Positions 1-14,042 are shown, counted from the stretch's first letter. The stretch is 64,000 bases of DNA from Lumnitzera littorea (GCA_024138015.1 JAMXBB010000002.1:7496301-7560300), one strand, 5' to 3'. The notes: generated by a model not told the origin, from the letters alone. Translations and numbers: made by a program.

Positions 1-3000
1 AAAAGTAACCCAGTAAAATTAGATTTTGAAAATAATTACCAAAAATTTTAATTTTACCCTTAGAAGTATGATTACTTAATATAGTACAAAATTACTTGAA
101 ACTACTAAAATCGAGCTCAAAATATAACGAAAACTTAAAGATAAGTTAATTAAGCTATAAAATGAGATAATATAGTATAATTTACTATATGAGTATACAT
201 GTATATTTATGAGAATACTTAGTATAAATAATTATTATATTTGTAAATTAACACGAAAGTCTAAAAATATATAATATGCAATGCCACATGACTCCAACCT
301 GCTAGCTTTCGAGTGGTTTATATTTTTTATAGAAAAATATATTTATAAGTTAGTTCGATAGGTATAAAATAGTTTATACTAATGTTACTCATAATCACAA
401 GAATATGGATCTTAATAATAGAATAATGAGTATAATAATATTACGAATAACACGAGATAATACGTAAAAGTAATTAAATTAGTATAAACTTAATTGGCTA
501 GATATCCTTTCTTCATAAAATTGATCGAAAGCATTCATAAGTGTGGGAATTTCTAAATTACATCTAGACATAGATATATAATCATATAAATTAATAAGAA
601 ATTAATTAAAAAATTTAATACTTGAGATATACTCAAGATATTATGATTTATAACAACGTTTGTGGAATTAAGTTAAACTCTCATAATTAGGTGAAAATTT
701 AAACGAAATAATCGTATAGTTTTAATATTTCAATTTAAGCTTATTTATATGAAACTTTTTTAGAAATATTAAGTTTATCAAGTCTAATCACTATAACGTA
801 GAGTTTTATAATTTTAGATATAGCTTAGGATGAATCTTTTAGAATCAACTACGTGATTTTAATAATTAATATTAGTGAGTAAAATATCGTATAAGATGTA
901 TATAAATAAGTCCCAAATAATTAATATAACTTAACTATATATTATATATTACTAATATTTTTATTAATAATTACGTTAAAACTCACTCGAAATAACAACA
1001 TATAAGAGAAAAAGAAATTCGCGATTATAAATAATGTTTGCAATAAAACGATAAACGATTCTTTGATTATTTTAGAAATTTGAATATGTACGAAATAAAA
1101 TATAGTAAATTCACCAAAATAAATAACAAAAATTAAAGAAAAAAATTAATGTATATAAATCACTACCTTTGCTAATGGCGGTGAAAGTTGGTTATAAAAT
1201 GGCTTTAAGCCATTTACGCTAACCAGAAACAATAATTTGGAAACGGTGGGGGATATGGGGTGAGAGAAAAAGAAGAGAGGGGAAGAGAGACAGAGAGGAG
1301 AGGGAAGAGAGAAAGAGAAATGGAGAGTAAAAAAAAAAACGAAAAAAAAAAGAAAGAGAAGAGAAGAAAAAAAGCAAGAAGATGAAGAAGGAAAAGAGGA
1401 AAAGAAGAAGAAGAAGAAGAAAAGAGAATTCGATACTTTCAGGTAACCTTATTTCTATAATTATAAGTATTGTTTTTTATTTTTTAATATTTAATAATTA
1501 TAGAAAAGAGATGCCCATTATTTCATTCTTTTTCGAATTATAAACTTAGAATATTGATAACTATAAGACTTGTATATTATTAGCATTGATTCTCAAAATG
1601 AGTGAATCCCTAGTAATAATCATTTATCAGAACTATTAAAAAATCGAATTTTATATTCTTACAAATTTAATATCATTACTTTAATAAAATTTGAGTATAT
1701 ATGATTTATTATATTTTGTTGCAAAATTGTATGAAAATATATTCTTCATTACATAAAATGATATCAATATGATATTGGTTGCTGTACGGCTTTATCTGTA
1801 TATTAGAATTAGAAATATCTTTTGGAGATAATTCTTTAAACGAAAAACATAACACGTATAGTCGAGCTCATAAGAACTCTACGATACTGATCTTACTTAT
1901 ACTGAATCATTTTAGGTAATAAAATCGATGTTTTCTATAATATTACGGAAAATATCATCCTATGATGATCTTTTCGTAATTAAAGCGTAATTTAAATAAT
2001 AGTAAATACGTTTTGATATAATCGAAACGATATAGTATAAGTAATAGTAAATTGTGTATATTAGATATTATTAAGTAAATTGTTATAACTTATATAATAA
2101 AATAATATACTTAAAATATATATGTGCCTATATATAATGTGTATGTATATAAATATATATATATATAGAATTCTACTGAATAATTGTATAAATAATATCT
2201 TAACTAAATACTAGATAAAACCTTAACATTTTCGTAAATCTTACAAAAATTGAATATGAGTTTTGGTATATATATATAAGACTTTCGAGTAAGTAAAGCT
2301 CTAATGTTTTAGATTTGTTAAAGTGAGCTTCAGTATAGATAAGTGGGATCAATGCTTTATAGCATTTCGGGATATTATTTCAAAATATTTAGGGACTTTG
2401 GTATGTATTGGCTTGTGATTGTAGTTAACTGTTTGTGCGTATACAATATTTGTAGTTGGGTTTCGGTTTATTGTGATGAGAGCTAAGCTTCATGATATAG
2501 TTGTTTTGTAAATATTAATATGCTTGAATTATTTGAGCGTGGTTGATTACCTTAAAAATAAACTAACTCAAATTCAGCTTAACATATAACTTGATATGCA
2601 TTGCAACCTATTAGGGGTAACAGCTAAGATTCTCGAGCTAAATATAGACTTCGTTTGGTAAGGATAGTTGAAATAGTCATTTCCCTACCCTTAGTAGAAG
2701 GTGGTCATGAGAGATGGTGTTCTCTATTGCACAAGTCTCGGTTTGGTCTTGATTCGCGAAGTGCGCGATGTCAATCTCCTCAACTTGGATTAGAGCGGAC
2801 ACAATTTCTTTGATCTTACGATAGATTGGATAATATCGTGTGATGTCATTTGCTTATACATGCATTGCATCTAACTAACTTGATTAAAAATCCTACAGGT
2901 GATATACTAAACGCATAATTTTGTCTCTGCCCCACTTACTGAGCAAGTTATCACCCATTTCTTTATAGTTTTTTTTATAGGTATCAAATGGATTATAAGT

Positions 3001-3412
3001 GCCTAACCAATACCAGATCACTAGTAAACTGGGATGGGGAGTGAGATGTTATAAGAAATGACTACTTATTGCCCTTAATATTAACTTTTTATCTTTTAAG
3101 GAAAACTACACAAGACTTCCCAAAGGGTTTGGTAGTTTTTGGTATTTTGGTATGTATGTGAAATGAAAGTACTTGTGCGATTTACTACTACTCTTTTATA
3201 AAGTCAAATTACAAGTTTATTATTACAAATTATTTCAAAAGATTACTTCACAGGTTTATATCAAATAAAAATCGAAGTGGGTGCTTTAAAGTGGTAGAGT
3301 CGAGTATGTCTGGTGTGAACTAGGTCTAGGATAGCAGTTATAAGGACAGTTTTTATCTTAGGATGGCTCAAATGGTAGGACTGTTACAACTTCACCTTTT
3401 CGGGGCGTAACA
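1..3412 (+). mobile_element. Family A long LTR, copy 1 (left end not resolved)
   Basis: This is one of five related LTR-like blocks of about 3 kb in the window. Its right end, CGGGGCGTAACA, matches the right ends of copies 2 and 5 and, inverted, the ends of copies 3 and 4. The block around 2590-2900 (TGCATTGCAACC, later GATTAGAGCG) is shared with the other copies. A TATA-like TATAAAAT at 1193-1200 suggests plus-strand orientation. The first kilobase does not align clearly with other copies and no TSD partner of the right flank TCGAC was found, so the left end may lie outside the window. It interrupts a gag gene at 3413. TGT/ACA ends and a CGGGGCGT terminus are reminiscent of chromovirus (Tekay/Del-like) LTRs; that assignment is inference. 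Confidence 0.75.
1257..1432 (+). repeat. Polypurine (GA-rich) tract in LTR copy 1
   Basis: About 175 nt made almost only of A and G, with GAGAGA, GGGAAGAGAG and (GAA)n runs, lies just downstream of the TATA-like box of LTR copy 1. Copy 2 has a shorter GAGG-rich stretch in the same relative place, so it probably belongs to the transcribed leader of this LTR family. Confidence 0.8.
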
Positions 3413-4141
3413 TCGACCTCCTTGGTGAAGTTCTTACAACTTTGCAAATGTATCTCGTAAGTAAGTCTCGGGCACAAATCTACCCTTTAATAACCTTTTC
3501 ATCTCATCTTAGGTCCTTACTCCTCTTCTTCCATCCCTTGCTTTGGTTACATTCAGATTTTTTCACCATATAGCGATATACTCAAAGAACTTAAGTGTAG
3601 CAAGTCGGACCTTAATAGCTTCTATATAATTATAACAGTCAAACAGCTTCTTAACCTTTTCTTCCCACTCCAAGTATTCATCTACATCTCCACTTCCACT
3701 AAAATGTGAGATTTGGGCTTTGACATTATCTAGTCCTCAAGAAGCTCAATGTTCTTGTTCCTATGCTTAGTAATAATCAGCCTCTTTTTCTTCCTTTCCA
3801 TATTCCTTAGCATTAATCTCCTCATCATTTTCCTTAATATCCTTTAACTCCAGTCTTTGTCTAGCTTCTCCTCCAACTCAAGGGGGTTAAACTGGGTGAT
3901 TGGCTTGACTACCTTGACAATAACCTTTCTCTTAAATATTTTCAAGTAAGTTGTGCAGCAGCATACCCTGAGGTTGTTGCCTATTAACTTGTATTGTTGT
4001 GATTAAACTTTTAACAAGGTTAGTGTGTTTATTAAGTTTGTCATTAACCGACCCTAGAGTGTTGCTACCATTATGACCATGACTAGGTTAAGCACCACTA
4101 TTCCAGTTATCGATAACATCCTAAACACTCGAATCTGACAT
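3413..4141 (-). pseudogene. Chromovirus-type Ty3/gypsy gag, decayed and cut by an LTR
   Basis: Minus-strand translation from an ATG at 4139-4141 gives a gag-like protein with several in-frame stops. Recognisable pieces are SGSGDVDEYLEWEEKVKKLF, then a KNLNVTKARDGRRGVRT block and RFVPETYLRDTFAKL near the cut end. This is the retrotransposon gag domain that packages the RNA of gypsy elements. The same block occurs on the plus strand from 50761, so the two are members of one family. The gene stops at 3413, where LTR copy 1 begins; the rest of gag and pol should lie left of the window. Downstream zinc-knuckle and pol are absent here. Confidence 0.8.
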
Positions 4142-4482
4142 GTTAAAATATTTCTATAATAGATTAACAACATAATACACAGAAAAACAATGCTTTTGTA
4201 CTTAAAACATCGATTAATACACTAACAATTTTAATACCTAATAACAACTTGAACAAAATAGAAATGAACTTGCTTTGCTTTCGTAGTGACAAACAGGGCA
4301 AGAATAGAATAGTAATGAAACTATACTTATCAATACACAAATCTTCACTATACAGCTTACAACTCTAAACTTACTCTACACAAACACACGGTAGCAGCTA
4401 GGAAGGAACACAATAGCTACTAACAGCAAAGGGAAAAAAAAAAAATTCACTGCAACTTTATATACTCGCTTTCGAAATCATA

Positions 4483-4494
4483 CTCCGATACCAA
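4483..4494 (-). other. Primer-binding site of the minus-strand chromovirus
   Basis: The minus strand reads TTGGTATCGGAG, close to the TGGTATCAGAGC sequence used by many plant LTR retrotransposons to bind initiator tRNA-Met. It lies about 340 nt upstream of the gag start, the expected place just inside the 5' LTR. One base differs from the usual site. Confidence 0.65.
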
Positions 4495-4495
4495 C

Positions 4496-5300
4496 GTAAC
4501 TGATATGTCTTTAGGGTCGGATATACGTAGAAACACCACAATGAGGCAAATCGAAAGAAACAAAAAGAAAAGCTAGCAAAGTCTGGGTAGCTATCAACTG
4601 GGCATGACACACTAGTTAATCATACTCGACCTACAATTTGCCGGATATAACTCGCTTATCCGAATTAAAGGATCACTCATTACTATTCTTTGCTAAAAAT
4701 AATAAATAAGAGTTGAGAGATAGTGAGAACACTAAGGTTATTCAAAGGAAACTTGAATAATTTTTTTTATATTGATGATTGATCCTCTACGTATAATTAA
4801 GTGGGGTTTATACACCCATTCACTAGGGTTACTTTACATATATGAAAAGACAAAAGAGTATTCTTACAATTAGGTTATGCAATATATACCAAAAAGCGTA
4901 AAAGAGACAAAAAATATTCAATACGGAAAGTAAAGAATCCTTTTGAAATGTTGTGTCAGAAAACACATGTTGCTCAGTGGCTGGATATTAGAAATATGAT
5001 ATAAAGTAGGCGAAAAAGAAAAAAAGAGAGTTTACAGTTTGGGGTCAACTTGATTTAGATCAGGTTAGGGCTTAGTTAGTTTCGCTGCAAAGTAGTCAGC
5101 TTAAGTTGGGGTCGGATACAACTCGGGAGCTCAGCTTGGATAGTCTTAGAGGTCTTCTCGAATGTCCTGTCAAAGCATAGTTGCTAAGTAAGAGCAAGTT
5201 TGGTACATGTGAGGGTTTATTAGTTTGGAATAGGAATCCCCGTCTCGGATATAGTTTTAAGCTAGTATTCTCTGCATGAGTCATTTAGTTTGACTTTATG
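4496..5300 (-). mobile_element. Probable 5' LTR of the minus-strand chromovirus
   Basis: The segment immediately beyond the primer-binding site should be the 5' LTR. A TATA-like box on the minus strand (TATAAACC at 4805-4812) fits. The outer end could not be fixed: no clear TG start or target duplication was found, so 5300 is approximate. The open frame here looks incidental. Confidence 0.4.
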
Positions 5301-6381
5301 TGATCGGTCCAAGGGGTTAATTCCTATCAATATTGTTAATATACGAACTTGAGATATGACATGTTAACATGAATTGTCATCTGTAATGCTCATTAAACAA
5401 AAAGTCCAAATCTATATAATAGAGATGAGGTATAAATTTAATAAGTAAAAGTTCGATTGGATATTGATATGGTGAACCACTCTTTAAAATAAAAGTGTAT
5501 ATTTACTAATGAAACGAGTGAATTTGGTTACATATGTAGTAATAATTTTGATAAGACCAAGATAAACCCATAGGGATTGGGACTATCTACTAACTACATT
5601 AATTTTACTTATATTTAGGCAAGTCACAATTTACTAAATAATAAAATACAAAACTACTCCTAATTAATATAAATTATGGGAATGCCAATCAATTGATAAA
5701 ATCGACGTAGCTGCAAATTGCAATATTGGAATTTGATATTAATAATCATGATAATATACCATATTTGACTATTAGATCTTTAAGTGGTTTAGATTATTTC
5801 ACTTAACTTCTCTTCTGAGTTATCAAAGTGATGAAGCTTTAATTAATTAATTAAGTTTTTCTATTCCTAGATAAGATTATCTAGTTAATTAATTAATATG
5901 TGTTCTAAAACTTATCCTAATTAAAAGGCATAGTTCCTTATATCTCCTCAGTAATTTGATGTTAGTTTATCATGTAATTGATTGAGTTAATTAAATTTTT
6001 TTAGATCTTAACCAAATATAAAATGCGTTCTATAAATTATAGAACATATACTCAATGAGCAAAAATCAAGAACACGCAATACTCAAATATTTAATATAAA
6101 GATATCAAATATCATAGATCCATTGATCTAATATTGTAAATACTTGAGGCTAGTTCATGATTGCAATAAGAATACAAACTACAAAGTGGAGAAGAAATCT
6201 ACAAATAAAAATTGATGAGAGATGGAGAGAACTTATTTATTCTTTGTCACATAAATGGAAACTCCATGATCTCCAACCTTTATATGAATAAACTTCTCCG
6301 CTTATAGTCAATATTGATCCCATTTATTTACAAACTAAAACTAAAGATAAGTATAGATATTTCCAAAACTATTTCAATCTT
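5301..6381. other. AT-rich spacer, no gene seen
   Basis: No coding region is recognisable. The stretch contains TTAATTAATTAA runs and a short perfect hairpin CTAGATAAGATTATCTAG near 5868-5885. It may be old repeat DNA, but no family could be named. Confidence 0.5.
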
Positions 6382-9300
6382 TGTGAGACCCGAACTTTGA
6401 TATAGTCGCTTTGAGTGATTAATTTAGGGCATATGCTAAGGTAACCTAATCGAGTCAATATTCCATAAATAAGTTTTAGAAGTTAGTTGATGACACCTTA
6501 TGGGTTTAGAATGTAAAAATATAATAAAATAATTATATTATAGCTAAGAATAATCAATTTTACTATATTCTACATATCGAAAACTTATGTTTTAGGTAAT
6601 GAGAATTAACTAAACCTTAGAGTTAAATTATTTAGATTATAAAATCATAGAATAACATAAAGCAATATATATATAAATAGTGTATGCACCTTAGGTATAA
6701 TTATTCTATATAAATATACACCCTATATAATTTAAAATACCTGAAATAGTACAAAATCAAATAAAAATAGTAAAAATTATAAAAGAAGTTAAAATTTGTG
6801 GAAAACTGAGGCAAGTGGTGTGGCACGAAAGAGAACAATTGTTGGTGTGGAAGTCATGCATGTAGATACCCTAGAAAGTACATTGGAAAGGGGGTATAAA
6901 AGGGGTGAGGAGAGAGAAAAAATCATTTTCACTTCAAGCCACCTAAGAAATATCACCCCATGCTCTCTATAAAAATTCCTTAGTGTCCTATGATATTAAA
7001 AGAATTTGTGAGAGTAGAAGAAGATCAAGGGGAAGAATTTTGGAAAAATTCAAAGGAAAATAGTGCAAATCGAGAAAAGTAGCGATGCATGAATCTAATG
7101 ACAACCTGGGTACAAACCACCATTACAGGCCAACAGTGAGGGTCACATCAATTTAGGCTAACGATAGGGTGGTGGAAGGTAGTGGCCGGACATATGGTTT
7201 TTGGTAAGTGGCCAGGATTTATCTGATTTTCTTATATTTTCAAGAAATATTAAATTAAATTCGAAAATTATAGAAAAAAGTTATTCTAAAATTTTTTCAT
7301 GTACAATTTGAGAAAATTTTCAATTTGTGAAAATTTTAAGTGGGTATATATTGTTTTTAAGAAATCGCTCAAACCCGCTTCGATTTTGAAGTTGTTTTAA
7401 ATACCCTTATTGGTATAGTTTCGAGCTTAAAATTTTGTAAGATATTATCATGTTATATAAACAAATGCTATGAAGAGATTTCGCCCAAAGATATTTTCTG
7501 TAATTTTCACGATTTTTTTAGGCATTTAAGTCATAAAAAGAGCTATTTTCAAGTTTAATTTAATTAGTTTAGAAGAAATTGGTTTGCATCTATTATGGAA
7601 TAGATTTATAATGTATCTTGTTAAGCTTGGTGGTGTGAAGTTGAGGTGCTATGAATTGAAGTGGAGATGTGTTAATAATTGGTAGTTTTGGACTTGTCAT
7701 ATTTTAAGTAAAGTATAGGAGTTGAGATGCTAAAGGAGCGGTGTGTTAATAAGGTTGGTGAAAGGTTGAATTGATATGTATTAATGAGTTTTGAATGGGT
7801 AATAGAGTGCTGAAGTGAAGGCCTTAATGTAATTATGTTAGTTTAAAAAAGTTGGTTAGAGGGTTTGTTAGAGGATTGATGCGGAGAAAGAGACATTAAA
7901 TCCTATAACTAGAGTCGAAGGCTTATTCAAAAGGTTGGCTGGTAAAGGGAAACTTAATTATAACCATGCTGGAGACTTGTCTAGAGTATTATTTAGTGAA
8001 GGAAGTTTAATTGAAATAGTTTCAAAGACTTAATCAGAGGTTGGCTAGTGTAGGAAGCTTAGATGAAATAACTTTAAAGATTTGTTTAAAAAGTTGGTTG
8101 GTATAAAAAGCCTAGTTAAAATAACAACAGAGACTTAGTAAGAGAGTATCAATGTAGGGGAACTTATGTTAAAGACTTCATTAGATGGTTCTTAGACCAA
8201 AACTTGATATTACATAAACTTTTAGAACCATGTTTAAAGACTTAAAAAATAAGTTAATACTTAAGACAAAGCTTACTAAACTTACTTAAAATAAGTCACA
8301 ACAACAGTCAAACTATTAAAGTAAATTCATATACTTTATATTTAGTAAAATTAAAATAATTATATTAAATATTTAAGGGTAAATCAAAGCAGATGAGACC
8401 AATACACAAGATCATTGAGTGTCATATGTTCAGGTTAGTGGAATCAATACTTCATCACATTTTGAATTATTATTAAAAATACTTGGTGACTCTAGTATGT
8501 ATTTGCTTATGATTGTAAGTTAGCTGATTGTGCATGTGTAACGTATGTGCTTGAAGAGTGTTATGCTATTATGGATCTATGCTTTATGTATTACTTACTC
8601 TGTGATTTTTGCTCTAATGGATTGTTTAAAAATGGTTGATCACCCCAAAAGTAGATTAACTTTAACTTGGCCTAATTTCTAATTAGACATACATTGCGAA
8701 CGATTAAGATTCTTGAGCCAAATATGGAGCCTTTGATGAGAATAACTAGAACGATCCTTTTCCCACTCTCAAGTGAACGAAGTGACAGTAGAGGAGGTCG
8801 CGGTTAAGTTGGGAATTATGGTTTGAAAGTAGTCTCAAGTAAAGGGTGTTCTCTATTATACAAGCCCTAATTTGGTTTCGATTTGTGTGTAAGACATCAA
8901 ACTCTTCAACTCAGATTAGAGCGAATGAAATTTCTCTAATATCATGACTAATCGGATAATGTCGTGCGATGACTTTTGCTTATACATGCATTGTATGTAA
9001 CCAAATGTTTGAAACCTAGTTGCTCTGTATTGGATACGTAACTCTATCTCTATCCCACTTATTGAGCAAGTCATCACCCATACCTTTATAGTTTGTTTTG
9101 CAAGTTCAAAGTAGATTTTTTAACACATCACCCAATTCTAAAAGATTAGCGAATGAGGTTGGGAAGTGAGGATAAAGACTAATTGGCTGAATTTTTATTT
9201 TGTTTGTCAAGTTTATTAATTTTTAGGAAAACTAATAGGGTCTCCTTAGATGGTCCTATAGTTTTTAGCTCTTAGTCTGTATATCAAATAATGTAAACTT

Positions 9301-9619
9301 GTGGACTTGTGCAAATTTCCTTTTAAACGTATCATCTCTTTTTTCTTTTACAAATGCAATCCTATAAATACTTATCCTTTATGAAGTTTGGTTCTTTTGA
9401 AAGATTTATCTACATTGTACAGGTTGTTTCAATAGTTATTTTAAAAGGATTACATCACGAGTTTATATCAAATAGGTATTAAATTGGATGCTTCAAAACA
9501 GTTGAATTAGGTATATTTAGTGTGGATTAGGTCTATGATAATAACCATAATACTGTTTTCTATCTTAAAATAGTTCATACGACATGATTGTTACGATAAC
9601 ACCTCTTCGGGGCATAATA
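6382..9619 (+). mobile_element. Family A long LTR, copy 2 (solo LTR, 3.24 kb)
   Basis: It begins TGTGAGACCCGAAC and ends CTTCGGGGCATAATA, matching the ends of the other family A copies with one terminal change (TAACA to TAATA). The flanks are ATCTT (6377-6381) and ATCTC (9620-9624), a 5-bp target duplication with one mismatch. No internal retrotransposon region adjoins it, so it is a solo LTR left by LTR-LTR recombination. A strong TATA box lies about 513 nt from its start. The block at 8690-9000 is shared with copies 1, 3, 4 and 5. Confidence 0.85.
6895..6902 (+). promoter_or_regulatory. TATA box of LTR copy 2
   Basis: TATAAAAG in the context GGGGTATAAAAGGGGTG is a canonical TATA box and sets the transcription direction of the LTR family as plus in copies 1, 2 and 5. 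Confidence 0.75.
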
Positions 9620-10054
9620 ATCTCAAAGCAAATGTTTCCAAAAAAATTCCCTGGCTTGATTTTTATTTTTCCTTTTTGCGAAATCCAGACTTGAATCTTG
9701 AACCATGCAATAACACGAAAGCGATGAGTGTGTGACATGGGCTGAACCTTGGTGGCTTGATCGTTGAATACTGGCTGGCAATTGGAGTAAACACGACGTG
9801 ATGGACTGTGGGCTTTTAATTGCTTTGGACCGTGACTTTAATTTCTTCAGGCTGGACCCCTCGCAATTTGCATGGCATCATACGTTGGACTTTGCAATTC
9901 CAGTTGTGGGCTGTCAACTCCAATTTGTCAGATAATAATGCTGGACGTGGACTAACGTTGAATATTAAATACGGCCTAAAACGTGCTCCATTGGGCTAAG
10001 CTTGATCCAATCGGTCCATTCTTCATATAATTCATGCACTTAAAATATATTTTA

Positions 10055-10421
10055 TGTATTTTTCTTGAGTCAGCAAATTTTTACTATCAAGATCATAAAA
10101 ATAGTCATGCAAATGTAGTATAAGGTTGGAATAAAATATATAATTCTCACTATTTATGAACTATCCTTAAAATTTGCTTGTTCTCGGGTAAAGCACATAA
10201 TAATAAACACAACTAAGGATTAATGTTCATATATATATATATATATATTATGTATTTTTCTTGAGTCAGCAAATTTTTACTATCAAGATCATAAAAATAG
10301 TCATGCAAATGTAGTATAAAGTTGGAATAAAATATATAATTCTCACTATTTATGAACTACCCTTAAAATTTGCTTGTTCTCAAGTAAAGCACATAATAAT
10401 AAACACAACTAAGGATTAATG

Positions 10422-10428
<7 letters not shown>
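10055..10428. repeat. 196-bp direct tandem duplication
   Basis: The unit beginning TGTATTTTTCTTGAGTCAGC at 10055 is repeated from 10251 with only a few substitutions (for example CTCGGGTAA versus CTCAAGTAA). Each copy ends in an (AT)n run, of which the second is longer (about 10426-10466). The (AT)n tract probably helped slippage or unequal exchange. Confidence 0.9.
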
Positions 10429-10470
<42 letters not shown>

Positions 10471-12990
10471 AATCAACCCTCAATTGCACACAAAACCTTC
10501 TTCAATGCAAAAGAGATATGGTTATCCTATCAATTTGCATTAAAAAATTCATCAAATTCAAGTTCTTATAACTTTCAATTGTATAATTCACTCAATTACA
10601 CTTTCAATACACTAGAAACACTAAAATACTAAAATTTGACAATTAATCCATGTAAGATGAAGTCCTATCATATCATTTAAATAGAGATTTACAAGCTTGA
10701 AATTAAGTATAGCATCAACTAAGTAAAAGAGTCATTCAAACTTTGTATACTTAGTTAAAATGTATACTCTTCTTTTTTATCTCTCTAAGTATCATAATTT
10801 AAAGTAAATGAACGTTACATTAATTTATCTCTTGAAGATTTTCCCTTTTTTAAAAAAAAAAAATTGGTACTATATATATAAATATATATATGAAGCAGTT
10901 TTATTGAGAAGTAAATTTTAGAATAGATGACTTTAGACTGGGTTTTAAAACACCCCTTGAAGCCTTCATTACTTTAAGTTATATATTTATTTTTATATTT
11001 AGATTTTTTAGACTTTTCTGGTAACCCATGTTGCTACATCTAGCCAATGATCCAAACTCGTCACCCAAATCAACGGGGTTATCCCTCCAAAAGCACCATG
11101 CAGGCTTAATTTAATGTGGCTATAAACCTTTGTCATCAAGGAGGTAAAAAATTTTGATCTAGTGTATGGGTTTGCTAAATTTCCTAAATAAGCAATTACC
11201 TAAAGATGGGGCACTTGAAAGCAACGTCATTTCTCCTATACAAGGGGTTGGCAGTTAGTTAAAAACACTGTAGGAAGAAAAATAGTTAACAACTTGAAGA
11301 TCTCTAACCTGCTGCGTTATATGCTTGAGAGAATAACTTTCCTGGAAGAGCAAGAAAGGAAGATCAAGGAACAGGGAAAAGCTTAAGCGGGTTCAGTGCC
11401 GGGTTTGATTAGAGACGGCCGGTGGCCACCATTACAAGAATTGGTATATTATTCCATTTTAATTTTCTTTCTTTCTCTAGGTCAAAAGAATCAAATTGTT
11501 GCATTATTTTTAAGGTGAAAAAGACGCGCACTTTGCATGGTACTTGTTTCATCATTCCTGCTGGCAGTAGAATCCTGGAATAAGGGAAATGATGCCAACA
11601 AAGATAACATGGACAAATCTGGTGTGTTTGATCTTGTAACTGTGCAACTTTAGACATAATATCAAATTCAATATTCTTTGTCCTCAACATCATCGTGCAT
11701 GCTCAGGAATCACTTTATTTTCCCCCATTATCTACGTTTACCTGTCTTTTACTCCCTTAACTTTTCAGCGAATAATGAAACATTGCATTAAGCGTAAAGT
11801 AAATCTAGAAAGAATTAGAAATTCCCAATGACACTTTTAGAATAAAATTTATAATTTATAGGGAAATGGTAATCTTTTCAGTAAGGAAGATAAACAAAAT
11901 TATTTATTTATTTATTTCACATTATATGGAATAAATATCATTTATGATATAGCCTTTGATATGCAAAATAAAGAAATAGTTATTATAAGGATAGAACAAC
12001 AATTTCATTATGATGAATCAAAGAATTCTTCAAAACTCTATATAGATAAAGAAGCCCTATAATAACTCGTGTTATTCATGCGATACGTGATCTTTTTATA
12101 TAAACTAAACTCTATGTGTGCATGGACCAAAGTGAATAATATTTTAAATTTTCATACTATTAAATAAGATTATATGATTGTTTATATACATTTGTAAGAT
12201 TACAATATCTTCAAGAGCTTTCTTTTCTTTTCTTTTCTTTTCTTTTTTTTCTCCACTTTATAGCTTTTGTAACCTTCTCGGGGAAGCTAATTATAACGAG
12301 GACGGCAACTTTTTTTCTTTTAAATAATAATTATTATGTCATATTTAATTATCCGAAATTTGAGAATCTATAGCATTATCAAGAAATTAAAAAGCTTTGT
12401 GTGAAGTTGTGGATTTTCGGAAAAAGTTGCTTCGTCAAAAAAAAGAAAAGAAAAGTACATTAATAAAAAAAATAAAACTGTGGTGCTTAAGCTTTCTCTG
12501 TTTGGTCAGAAGAGTATAGATCATCTACTTATAGGAATTCTACTTATAGGAGTTGTGTTTCTCTAGTTTTGTGTAAACAAAACATAACGTGTGAACTGAA
12601 AAAGAGGTGTTCTATAAAATTTCTTTGTCGCTTGACACGTACGTGTACTTCCATGTGTGAAAAAGTGGGAGACATATGGCTATCAAAGAGTATGTAACCT
12701 TCAAAAATTGAGAACATGATTCGTATGAAGAGTGGATACATAAAATTATTAAGATTATCCGTTTCTTAAATATCACAAAAGTACATCATATACACATAGT
12801 TTTTGTCACCGGTCCCACTTTTTATTTGAATAGAATGGATTTTGCTTTTAATTTAATATTTATTAGATTCAAATAATTGAAATCACAATTAATTTAATGA
12901 TTTGAATTTAATATATATTAAATCTAGTGAAATTGAAGACCGAATCAATTTTATCAAAAACATGAATAGGACCGTAAAAAAATCTACAAT

Positions 12991-13210
12991 ATAGATTTGT
13001 TTTATCATTATTTTATCATGTATCTTACAGATTAATTGGGCCAATTGTGATATGATATTTATTAATAGGATATAAGGAACATATGTATTAATAGGATATT
13101 TATTAATAAATATAGATTTGTTTTATCATTATTTTATCATGTACCTTGCAGATTAATTGGACCAATTGTGATATGATATTTATTAATAGGATATAAAGAA
13201 CGTATGTATT
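12991..13210. repeat. 121-bp direct tandem duplication
   Basis: ATAGATTTGTTTTATCATTA starts at 12991 and again at 13112. The two copies share TTAATTGG(G/A)CCAATTGTG and TTATTAATAGGATATAA(G/A)GAAC with few changes, so the duplication is fairly recent. Confidence 0.85.
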
Positions 13211-13952
13211 TCTTGAAACTATTGCTCATCAAAAGTTGCTAATGTTGCGCTTGCGTAAAAATCTATAACCTAAAATTGTTGTTTTCTCAGAATATTATGA
13301 AGATTAAGTTCTTGAATCTCAGCCCATTATAATAATACAACACGAATGTGATATCCATGATAAGAGATAATTCAATATACAAACTTAGTTGGCGAAAAAA
13401 AAAAAATCTCTAAACTTGAAATATAATAGTAATTTAATTAAAATTTTCTTTTACATCTCTCATATATGATTAATTTATAAAAATGAATTTTGGCTCAAAT
13501 GCAACAGAAGAAGTCAGCTAATTCTGAGCCTTCCTTGTGATTCTTTCTTAGTAAACACAATTTAGTATGTTTTGCATCATAATAATAAGCAAGAGAATGT
13601 TTTTCCTGAACAGTAGAAAACGATGAACTCCCATATTCACGTCATGACATACATGTAATATTGCTTCATTGAAGATAGGAGAATACGCTTTATTTTTTTT
13701 TTTTTTAATTTTAATAACAAAGATAATAACACTAAATCAAGATCTCAAAGATCTGAGGGACGAGCGTACGAGTCTACAGGGATAAGAGAAAAGCTAGACT
13801 GCATGGTAGCATTTAGACCCAATAACTTGGAGACATACTCTATGATTTACTAAAATATTACATTCGAGAACAACACCAATAATAATAAGACTCTTCTTAA
13901 TCCCACAAAATGCAACAAGTTGCATTCTTTTATTTTTATTTTTACTTTTTTT

Positions 13953-13958
13953 TTTATT
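13953..13958 (-). terminator. Putative poly(A) signal of the PSY-like gene
   Basis: AATAAA on the minus strand lies about 85 nt past the stop codon of the peptide gene, the usual place for a plant near-upstream polyadenylation element. The region is AT-rich, so chance occurrence is possible. Confidence 0.4.
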
Positions 13959-14042
13959 ATGTCTATTATAAAACTTATTTTCCAACTATCTCTTAATTTA
14001 TAGTAAAAAATATCCCGAGAGAAATTTTACGATGTCAACATT

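Larger units (their letters stand above)
9625..14042. other. Intergenic DNA upstream of LTR copy 2 flank, no gene recognised
   Basis: 9640-10020 is less AT-rich but codes for nothing recognisable in any frame. The rest is AT-rich with two tandem duplications (listed separately), (CTTTT)n near 12220-12245 and poly-T/A runs. Short open frames at 11409-11693 and 12544-12741 have no recognisable domain and are probably spurious. Confidence 0.5.

Noticed and set aside
11409..11693. 94-residue minus-strand open frame
   Set aside because: No signal peptide, domain or family block was recognised and there is no supporting exon structure; the flanks are ordinary intergenic DNA. Kept only as a low-value possibility.
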